Source of the DNA: Clostridiaceae bacterium
GTDB taxonomy: Bacteria; Bacillota; Clostridia; Oscillospirales; Acutalibacteraceae
Direction of reading: 5' to 3'
Length of the DNA stretch: 64,000 bases
Assembly (NCBI GenBank): GCA_016296885.1
Contig: JAEDHT010000004.1
Location: forward strand, 3,383-67,382
Made by a program: the position numbers and the translations under genes. Positions 37,391 to 43,651 of this stretch are shown piece after piece. Position 1 is the first letter of the stretch, and every line of letters starts with the position of its first letter. The notes under the pieces were generated by a model, which had not been told where the DNA came from, ran no database searches, and was given only the letters and a program-made list of their open reading frames with translations.

Positions 37391-39433
37391 CTGTCTGTAC
37401 ATACAAGCAAGTCTTTATTCGATAATCCGATAGAAGAATTAAAATATGTAGGTAAACAACGTGGGTTGCTATATAGAAAACTTGGTGTAACTTCTATAGG
37501 AGAGCTTATCACTTATTATCCACGGGATTATGATGATTTGTCCGAGCCTACTACTGTGTTTTCGGCTATTGATGGCGAAACCTGCTGTATTAAGGTTAAA
37601 ATTTCAAGCCGTCCAAAGATTATCAAAACATCTAAGGATAAGATGGTTATAACTTGCACAGCTGAAGATGAAACAGGCGTTATTAAGCTCACCTTTTTTA
37701 ATAATAAATTTATAACGAATAAGCTTGTTATGGATAAAGAGTATCTTGTTTATGGTAAGGTAATATGCCAGTACAACGTCAAAGAAATGCAGTCACCCCA
37801 GCTTCTTTCATCTAATGATAGTGGTCATTTTCTACCAATATATAGCCTTACAAGCGGTTTGACGAATAATATGCTACGCCGTAATATGCGAGATGCCCTT
37901 GGTATGTTACCATCTGATATGAGTGATACTCTTCCCGAAAAGTACAAACAAGAATATCATCTCACAGATTTATTTCAGGCTATAACGAAAATTCATTTTC
38001 CTATAACTGAAGCAGATGTTATCAGCGCAAAACGAAGACTGATTTTTGATGAATTGCTACATCTTTCATTAGGATTAAAACTAATTAAAGATGATCGTTC
38101 TAATGAAAAAAGTATAAATATAGAGCGTAGCTATCTTGACGAATATCTCAAATGTATACCTTTTGAGCTTACAAATGCTCAGTTAAAAGCAATTAACACT
38201 TGTATGGATGATATGCTCTATGGAGCAAGCCCTATGGGCAGACTTATACAGGGTGATGTTGGCAGTGGTAAAACTTGTGTAGCCATAGCTCTATGTCATA
38301 GTGTAATCAGAAATGGTTATCAGTGTGCCTTTATGGCTCCAACTGAGATACTTGCAGAGCAACATTATAATGTTGTAGCTCAACAACTTGAGTCGCTGGG
38401 AATTAAGGTTGCATTACTCACGGGTAGCACATCTTCTAAGAGAAAAAAAGAAATTAAAGATGCCCTTGCAGTTGGTCAGTTAAATCTGGTGATAGGCACT
38501 CATGCATTGCTTACAGAAAATGTAGTATTCAAAAATCTACTCCTTGCTGTTACAGATGAACAGCATCGATTCGGTGTGTCTCAGAGAGCTGAACTTATTT
38601 CTAAGGGTTGTAATCCACATTTTTTGATAATGTCTGCAACGCCAATACCACGCACACTTGCTATGATGCTATATGGCGATCTTGATATCTCCGTTATTGA
38701 TGAACTTCCTAAAGGAAGACAAAAAATCAATACCTATTTTATTGATAGTAAAATAAGGGTGCGTGCTCTAAATTTTATAAAAAAACATATTGATAGTGGA
38801 AGTCAGGCGTATATAGTTTGTCCTAGTGTGGAAGATAATGATAATAACATAGCATCTGTAATATCATATTATGAAAAACTTAAAACAGGCTTTTTTAAAG
38901 ATTACAGTATTGCTCTTTTACATGGCAAAATGAAACCGGCAGAAAAAGAAAACATTATGAGTGATTTTTCAGCTGGAAAAACAAAATTGCTTATCGCCAC
39001 AACAGTTGTAGAGGTGGGTGTAGATGTTCCGAATGCTACTGTAATAATGGTAGAAAATTCAGAAAGATTCGGTCTATCACAGCTTCACCAGCTCAGAGGA
39101 AGAGTGGGGAGAGGTAATAAAAAATCCTATTGTATACTTGTTTCTGATACCACAAGCGATCAATCTAAAAAGCGACTTAATATACTTTGTCAAACTACTG
39201 ATGGTTTTAAAATCGCTGATGCTGATTTAAAGCTTCGTGGCCCCGGTGATTTTTTTGGTTCGAGACAATCAGGTTTGCCTTTACTTAGTATTGCAAGTCT
39301 TAGTGATAGCGAAATGTTTAATCTTGCGATGAGTGCTTGCGAACAAATTTTAAATGACGGGATAGAAAAGCCTATGTTTTCTCATCTTCGTGCAGAAATA
39401 AAAAGGATGTTTAGTTCCTTAAACAAAGGCTGA
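37391..39433 (+). CDS. recG: ATP-dependent DNA helicase RecG (probable CTG start)
   Basis: A branch-migration helicase of about 681 residues that rescues stalled forks. It has the N-terminal wedge/OB region, then helicase motifs I (GDVGSGKT), II (TDEQHRFG), III (MSATPIPRTLAMMLYG) and VI (QLHQLRGRVGRG). The in-frame GTG at 37382 lies inside the Shine-Dalgarno GGGAGGTGAG; the first codon at usable distance is CTG 37391, and no ATG or TTG exists before the conserved region. The same GGTGAG-N4-CTG arrangement is seen at phoH. Confidence 0.9.
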   Translation: MSVHTSKSLFDNPIEELKYVGKQRGLLYRKLGVTSIGELITYYPRDYDDLSEPTTVFSAIDGETCCIKVKISSRPKIIKTSKDKMVITCTAEDETGVIKLTFFNNKFITNKLVMDKEYLVYGKVICQYNVKEMQSPQLLSSNDSGHFLPIYSLTSGLTNNMLRRNMRDALGMLPSDMSDTLPEKYKQEYHLTDLFQAITKIHFPITEADVISAKRRLIFDELLHLSLGLKLIKDDRSNEKSINIERSYLDEYLKCIPFELTNAQLKAINTCMDDMLYGASPMGRLIQGDVGSGKTCVAIALCHSVIRNGYQCAFMAPTEILAEQHYNVVAQQLESLGIKVALLTGSTSSKRKKEIKDALAVGQLNLVIGTHALLTENVVFKNLLLAVTDEQHRFGVSQRAELISKGCNPHFLIMSATPIPRTLAMMLYGDLDISVIDELPKGRQKINTYFIDSKIRVRALNFIKKHIDSGSQAYIVCPSVEDNDNNIASVISYYEKLKTGFFKDYSIALLHGKMKPAEKENIMSDFSAGKTKLLIATTVVEVGVDVPNATVIMVENSERFGLSQLHQLRGRVGRGNKKSYCILVSDTTSDQSKKRLNILCQTTDGFKIADADLKLRGPGDFFGSRQSGLPLLSIASLSDSEMFNLAMSACEQILNDGIEKPMFSHLRAEIKRMFSSLNKG

Positions 39434-39454
39434 TTTTTATTAAATAAAGAAAGG

Positions 39455-39478
39455 AAACGATATATAGTAAATTCGTTT
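39455..39478 (+). promoter_or_regulatory. inverted repeat upstream of the DUF3784-like gene
   Basis: AAACGA (39455-39460) and TCGTTT (39473-39478) flank a 12-base loop. The stem directly follows GAAAGGA (39449-39455) and leaves 11 bases to the ATG. A closer GGTGATG (39479-39485) could serve as an ordinary ribosome site, so its role is uncertain. Confidence 0.35.
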
Positions 39479-39489
39479 GGTGATGAAAT

Positions 39490-39798
39490 ATGGCTGTAGA
39501 TATAGTTTTTGCTGTGATATTGGTGTTAATTGGAATATATTTTTATCTTGGTAAAGGCGCCGATATAATAAAATGGCTCAATACAATGCCGATTGACAAA
39601 AAAGAACGCAGGGATATGGTTGGTTTGTCTAAATTTATAGGTAAGCTGTTTTTTGTAGCTTGCGGGTGTATTATTTTGATGATTATTGGAGAAATAACAG
39701 ATATATATCAGTTTAATATCGCAGGTGTTGTTTTGCTCATAATTGACGTAGTGTTTGGGTATTTTTATACACATTCAGGCGACAGATTTAATAAGTAA
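39490..39798 (+). CDS. DUF3784-like small membrane protein
   Basis: A 102-residue protein with three hydrophobic segments (about 3-20, 50-70, 75-92) and the pattern LGKGADIIKWLNTMPIDKKE typical of DUF3784. Function unknown. It begins 57 bases after recG and is followed by another small gene. Confidence 0.65.
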   Translation: MAVDIVFAVILVLIGIYFYLGKGADIIKWLNTMPIDKKERRDMVGLSKFIGKLFFVACGCIILMIIGEITDIYQFNIAGVVLLIIDVVFGYFYTHSGDRFNK

Positions 39799-39813
39799 TA
39801 AAGGTGATTTTGC

Positions 39814-40257
39814 ATGATGAACAAAGGGGAGCTTGCTCGTAGTTATTTTTTGCAAGGATACAACTGCTCACAGTCGGTAGCGATGAGCTTTAGTGATGAG
39901 CTAGGCATTGAAAAAGACTTAATTGCTAAGATGACACTCGGCTTTGGCGGAGGAATCGGTAGACTAAGAGAGGTATGTGGTGCTTTTAGTGGTATTGTGT
40001 TTGTAATCAGTATGAAGTATGGTTCCTCATTACCTGACCATGATAATAAGAAAGAAGTTTATCATATTATTCAGGATCTTGCACAAAAGTTTACTGATGC
40101 ACAAGGTTCTATAATTTGCAGGGATTTGCTTATGGCATCAGGTTTGGAGCATCGTGGAACAGAGCCAGAAAAGAGAAGTGAAGTCTATTACAAAAAACGC
40201 CCTTGCGCAGAGCTTGTATTCTTTGCCGCAAATCTTCTTCAAAATTCAGGATATTAA
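39814..40257 (+). CDS. C_GCAxxG_C_C family (redox-like) protein
   Basis: A 147-residue protein with the family's conserved cysteines: YNCSQSV (residue about 17), GGGIGRLREVCGAFSG (about 62), a Cys in IICRDLL and the final RPCAELV. Members are predicted to bind an iron-sulfur cluster or act in redox chemistry; some lie near transporters. AAAGGTGAT is seven bases before the ATG. Confidence 0.85.
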   Translation: MMNKGELARSYFLQGYNCSQSVAMSFSDELGIEKDLIAKMTLGFGGGIGRLREVCGAFSGIVFVISMKYGSSLPDHDNKKEVYHIIQDLAQKFTDAQGSIICRDLLMASGLEHRGTEPEKRSEVYYKKRPCAELVFFAANLLQNSGY

Positions 40258-40320
40258 ATAAATGAATAATTACCTTTTTATTTGGAAAAATATTATATAT
40301 TCCTGAATGAGGTGGTTATT

Positions 40321-40992
40321 TTGTTTAATAGGAAATTTCTGATTTTCTCTTTAATATTTGTTTTTGTTTTTTCTTTTGCGGTGGCATATTCATTTTTTAC
40401 TACTGATACATTGGCACTCTCTAAGGAAGGCTCAATAGGCAATGAAATTATCCAAATCCAAACTAAACTTACAGAGCTAGGTTATTACACCTATGATATA
40501 GATGGTGTGTTTGGTAGTAGGACAAAAAAGGCAGTTATGGCTTTTCAGAGAAATAATGGTTTAAAGGAAGATGGCATAGTAGGCACGCAAACTCTTGAGG
40601 CACTTGGAATAACACGTGCAGATTCTTCCGGCAAATTTACAGAGGCAGAGATAGCACTACTTGCGAGAGTGATTTCCGCAGAAGCAAAAGGCGAATCATA
40701 TGAAGGACAGGTGGCAGTTGGAGCAGTTATTTTAAATCGTGTAGAGCATCCGTCTTTCCCAAACACAATCTCAGGTGTTGTCTATCAGTATCGTGCATTT
40801 GAGTGTGTTGCAAATGGTGAGATTAATAAGACGGTGGCAGAATCCTCAAAGCAAGCCGCATTAGATTGTATAAATGGCTACGATCCCAGTGGCGGTGCAA
40901 TATATTATTACAATCCCAAAAATACTACCAATGCCTTTATGTTATCAAGACCTGTGATTACAATTATAGGTGATCATACTTTCTGCTCATAA
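40321..40992 (+). CDS. sleB: SleB-type spore cortex-lytic / cell-wall hydrolase
   Basis: A secreted hydrolase of about 223 residues. A hydrophobic N-terminal signal/anchor (FLIFSLIFVFVFSFAVAYSFF) precedes a PG_binding_1 domain (GNEIIQIQTKLTELGYYTYD to about residue 97) and a C-terminal Hydrolase_2 domain (ARVISAEAKGESYEGQVAVG, with the likely catalytic Glu in ISAEA). SleB-like enzymes cleave muramic-delta-lactam-containing cortex during germination. TTG 40321 is five bases after GAGGTGG; a TTG at 40282 lacks a ribosome site. Confidence 0.87.
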   Translation: MFNRKFLIFSLIFVFVFSFAVAYSFFTTDTLALSKEGSIGNEIIQIQTKLTELGYYTYDIDGVFGSRTKKAVMAFQRNNGLKEDGIVGTQTLEALGITRADSSGKFTEAEIALLARVISAEAKGESYEGQVAVGAVILNRVEHPSFPNTISGVVYQYRAFECVANGEINKTVAESSKQAALDCINGYDPSGGAIYYYNPKNTTNAFMLSRPVITIIGDHTFCS

Positions 40993-41014
40993 ATTTTTTA
41001 ATAATTTTGTCCGA

Positions 41015-41069
41015 AACAGTTCCTTTTATTTGTTTACATTATGTAGGTACCAAATCGAAAGGAGCTGTT
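41015..41069 (+). promoter_or_regulatory. long imperfect hairpin in the serpin leader
   Basis: Arms 41015-41032 and 41051-41069 pair over 12 bp plus 5 bp, with one G-U pair and a small bulge. The right arm contains AAAGGAG, the ribosome site of a possible two-codon ORF (ATG GTT TAA, about 41074-41082), so folding would hide it. It is probably regulatory for the downstream serpin gene or marks the end of the sleB transcript. Confidence 0.45.
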
Positions 41070-41101
41070 ATTTATGGTTTAATAATTATTAGGTGATGTA
41101 A

Positions 41102-41164
41102 ATGAAACTAGATACATTATCTTTACTAGTTTCGACTGATATATTTTTATCATCTACAATTTAG
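41102..41164 (+). CDS. possible 20-residue leader ORF
   Basis: ATG 41102 with AGGTGATG upstream opens a 20-codon ORF ending at TAG 41162-41164, just before the serpin ribosome site. It contains a perfect 7-bp inverted repeat (41105-41111 with 41126-41132). It is Ser/Leu/Thr-rich with no likeness to known peptides. It may be a leader peptide or chance. Confidence 0.25.
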   Translation: MKLDTLSLLVSTDIFLSSTI

Positions 41165-41193
41165 GGCAACAGCCCAAGAGGGAGGAGAATTTT

Positions 41194-42804
41194 ATGAAGA
41201 AAAGTATAAAATCAATTGCAATAGTAATTGCGATGACAATAAGTGTTATGGGAATGTGTGTACCCGTAAATGCTGAAACAAGAAAATCACAATCAAAAGA
41301 AATAATGAGGATAACTCATCAAGAGCATATGTTTGGAGATGTAAACTATGACTATCATATTAATCTTGATGATGTTGTAATTCTACAAAAGTATATAGCA
41401 AATCTAGTAGATTATAACAGTATATGCAAAGAACTTTCACTAACTACAAAGATGTGTCTTGTGCCTGTCAGCAATGAGAAGGAAATATCTATGATAGATG
41501 TTACGCTCATGCAACAATACATAGCCAAGCTAATTTCAGATTTCCCTGTAGAGAAAAACTATCCTGAAAGCTGGTCTGATTATTCTTGGCAGAGCGGTGA
41601 TATTATTGATAATTACGGTCTTAATCTTGTGAGAAGCCAAGATTTTTATGATTTACCGGAAATCACAGTAGATTCTGACGAATATTCAAAGGCTTTTGAT
41701 GTGTGTGTAGATCTTTTTCAAAAAGGAGTTTCAAAGGATGAGAACACACTTATTAGCCCTATGTCAATCCTAATTGCACTTGCATCAACAGCAAATGGAG
41801 CAGATGGCGAAACTTTGGAACAAATGAAAAGGTACCTCGGCAATTATGATAGTCTGGATCAGCTGAACATGATTATTAAAGCATTACAAGAAAGATTTAA
41901 TTCAGAGAATCCAGATTATGATCTTAGTGTCCTAAACTCTATCTGGGTTAAAGACGATCCGGAGCTCTTTGAGGTAAAAGAGGACTTTATCAATTCTTCC
42001 GATAAATATTTCAATGCAGAAGTATATTACGAGGATTTTTCTGATACAGAAACTGTTAATAAAATTAACAAATGGGTTGAAGACAACACATATGGATTGA
42101 TAAAAAAACTAATAGAAAAGATAAAAAAAGAGGATGCTATATTCCTTATAAACACAATTGCCTTTTGTGCAGACTGGGATAGTGAACTGGATATTGCGAG
42201 ATCTCAACCGTTTTATGGATATAACGATAATGTAAATAGTGATGCAGAATATGTCAAGGATGACGAGTGCAAAAGCTATATTTACGATGATAATTCAGAG
42301 GGATTTATAAAGAAATATAAAGGTGGAGATTATAGCTTTGTTGCTATCTTACCTGATAGTGAGATAGATATTTTAGAATATGCTCAGAGCTTTGATGGCG
42401 AGAAGCTGAGAGGTCTTATCAAAAGTGAAACATCAAAATATAATGTTAGATTTACTATGCCTATGTTAAAATATGATTTCTCGGTTAATTATAACGATTT
42501 ATTGAAAAAAGAATTTCCTGCTGCCTTTGACGTAGATTCTGCAGATTTTTCCAAAATGCTTTATCTGAAGAAGCCTGAATATAACGCTTTTATTGGCGAT
42601 ATTTTACATAAAACAGCCATTGAGCTAGACGAAAAAGGTACAACCGCAGTTGCTGCAACATCTGTAAGTATAGATATTGATTATTGTGCTCAAAGCACTT
42701 TCCCGGATAAAATAATTTGTCTTAACAGACCATATGTCTATGCGATAATTGAAAATACTACAAAGCTTCCGTTGTTTATGGGTGTTGTACTCAATATCGA
42801 TTAA
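41194..42804 (+). CDS. secreted dockerin-linked serpin
   Basis: A 536-residue protein with a signal peptide (1-27), an N-terminal dockerin (46-115) and a full serpin domain (about 155-536). The reactive-loop hinge ELDEKGTTAVAATS (477-490) follows the inhibitory consensus (Gly, then Thr and small residues), so it should be inhibitory. Counting 17 residues from the hinge Glu puts P1-P1' at about Asp496-Tyr497. The first dockerin calcium loop is good (DVNYDYHINLDDV); the second is degenerate (VSNEKEISMIDV). Dockerin serpins in clostridia are thought to guard cellulosomes from proteases. AGGAGG precedes the ATG. Confidence 0.9.
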   Translation: MKKSIKSIAIVIAMTISVMGMCVPVNAETRKSQSKEIMRITHQEHMFGDVNYDYHINLDDVVILQKYIANLVDYNSICKELSLTTKMCLVPVSNEKEISMIDVTLMQQYIAKLISDFPVEKNYPESWSDYSWQSGDIIDNYGLNLVRSQDFYDLPEITVDSDEYSKAFDVCVDLFQKGVSKDENTLISPMSILIALASTANGADGETLEQMKRYLGNYDSLDQLNMIIKALQERFNSENPDYDLSVLNSIWVKDDPELFEVKEDFINSSDKYFNAEVYYEDFSDTETVNKINKWVEDNTYGLIKKLIEKIKKEDAIFLINTIAFCADWDSELDIARSQPFYGYNDNVNSDAEYVKDDECKSYIYDDNSEGFIKKYKGGDYSFVAILPDSEIDILEYAQSFDGEKLRGLIKSETSKYNVRFTMPMLKYDFSVNYNDLLKKEFPAAFDVDSADFSKMLYLKKPEYNAFIGDILHKTAIELDEKGTTAVAATSVSIDIDYCAQSTFPDKIICLNRPYVYAIIENTTKLPLFMGVVLNID

Positions 42805-42824
42805 ATATTTATTAAATAATATTT

Positions 42825-42862
42825 TTGCCCACATAAAGCTACTATTAGCCTTATGTGGGCAA
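42825..42862 (+). terminator. hairpin after the serpin gene
   Basis: A 12-bp perfect stem (42825-42836 with 42851-42862) lies 20 bases after the serpin stop. It is followed by an AT-rich but not T-only tract. It separates the serpin from the convergent XRE gene. Confidence 0.65.
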
Positions 42863-42923
42863 TTATTATGATTATGACTATTTTCCTATACAATTACAAT
42901 TTCTTCAAAAGCAAAAAATAATC

Positions 42924-43250
42924 CTATTTTAAGGATTCAATATAAACACTTAAGAGCTTTAATGCTGTTTCTTTTTCATTGTTTGAACAATCCTTTAATG
43001 AATTAATAAAATCCTCTTCAGTAACTACAATATCATTATTTTTAACTAATATGTCGTTAGGTGTAATACTAAGAGCACCGCATATTTTTAGTAATGTTTC
43101 GACTCTCATATTGGTGCTCCCACGCTCTATATCTGCATAAGTTCGATCTGAAAGCTCTGCTTTTTCAGCGACTTCCGCCTGCGTTAAACCTTTTGATTTT
43201 CTGATATTATATAATTTGGTACCAACTTCTATCAAGTTCATAATCAGCAC
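42924..43250 (-). CDS. XRE-family transcriptional regulator
   Basis: A 108-residue protein with a Cro/C1 helix-turn-helix (about 8-65; KSKGLTQAEVAEKAELSDRTYADIERGSTNM) and a short C-terminal helical region. The GTG at 43250 has GGAGG seven bases upstream; ATG 43241 is an alternative. It is divergent from the secreted-peptide gene and shares its 165-bp regulatory region, which contains repeated GGAACT half-sites. It is the likely repressor of the locus and of itself. Confidence 0.88.
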   Translation of the reverse strand: MLIMNLIEVGTKLYNIRKSKGLTQAEVAEKAELSDRTYADIERGSTNMRVETLLKICGALSITPNDILVKNNDIVVTEEDFINSLKDCSNNEKETALKLLSVYIESLK

Positions 43251-43286
43251 TTTTCTTCCTCCTGATTGTAATTATATAAGAATTAT

Positions 43287-43395
43287 AATTCCTATTTATA
43301 TTGGCAAACAGGAACTATAGTAGTATAATTTAAGAAGTTTAGTTCCTAATGGTACTTACAAAGTGACTATTCCGCTTTGTTCGTATAACGGAACT
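43287..43395. promoter_or_regulatory. operator half-site array of the peptide locus
   Basis: Four copies of GGAACT or its complement occur between the divergent genes: AATTCCT 43287-43293 (one mismatch), AGGAACT 43310-43316, AGTTCCT 43341-43347 and CGGAACT 43389-43395. The middle two form a perfect 7-bp inverted repeat enclosing the -10 box. This fits binding of the neighbouring XRE regulator. Confidence 0.6.
43301..43329 (+). promoter_or_regulatory. promoter of the zinc-finger-like peptide gene
   Basis: TTGGCA (43301-43306), a 17-base spacer and a perfect TATAAT (43324-43329). An AGGAACT operator half-site lies inside the spacer and its mirror lies just downstream of the -10, the expected place for repression. 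Confidence 0.75.
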
Positions 43396-43415
43396 GTGAA
43401 AAGGAGGTGAAATAG

Positions 43416-43568
43416 ATGAAAAAACTTAATACTATGGAAATGCGTAATGTTGAGGGCGGTGCTTACTACTGTAACACATGCGGAAAAAAATTCTCTTTTA
43501 AATGGACTGCTGGATATCATATCCTTTTCTACGGACACAGATCTTTTAGATACGATTGGCGTTTCTAA
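43416..43568 (+). CDS. double-glycine-leader secreted peptide with C2H2 zinc-finger pattern
   Basis: A 50-codon gene with ribosome site AAGGAGGTGA. Residues 1-15 form a classical double-glycine leader: Leu at -12, Glu -8, Met -7, Val -4, Gly-Gly -2/-1, cut after residue 15. The predicted 35-residue core is cationic (six Lys/Arg against one Asp) and about one third aromatic. Cys19, Cys22, Phe26, His35 and His41 match the C2H2 zinc-finger signature C-x2-C-x3-F-x8-H-x5-H, with an aromatic two residues before the first Cys. A C39-peptidase exporter follows and a divergent XRE regulator precedes. It is likely a bacteriocin or peptide signal; I know no bacteriocin family with this motif. No immunity gene is visible. 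Confidence 0.82.
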   Translation: MKKLNTMEMRNVEGGAYYCNTCGKKFSFKWTAGYHILFYGHRSFRYDWRF

Positions 43569-43606
43569 TCATTGCTTTTAATCATTAAAAATATATTTAC
43601 AAAAAC

Positions 43607-43633
43607 GCTAACAATGGAATAGTCATTGTTAGC
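43607..43633 (+). promoter_or_regulatory. stem-loop between peptide and exporter genes
   Basis: A perfect 10-bp inverted repeat (GCTAACAATG / CATTGTTAGC, 7-base loop) without a T tract. It probably lowers read-through or protects the peptide mRNA 3' end, so that peptide is made in excess of exporter. Confidence 0.7.
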
Positions 43634-43651
43634 ACTCAAAATGGTGAGAAT

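Noticed and set aside
43492..43540. Peptide at 43416 as an intracellular zinc-finger regulator
   Set aside because: The leader matches every double-glycine consensus position and a C39 exporter follows, so secretion is far more likely.
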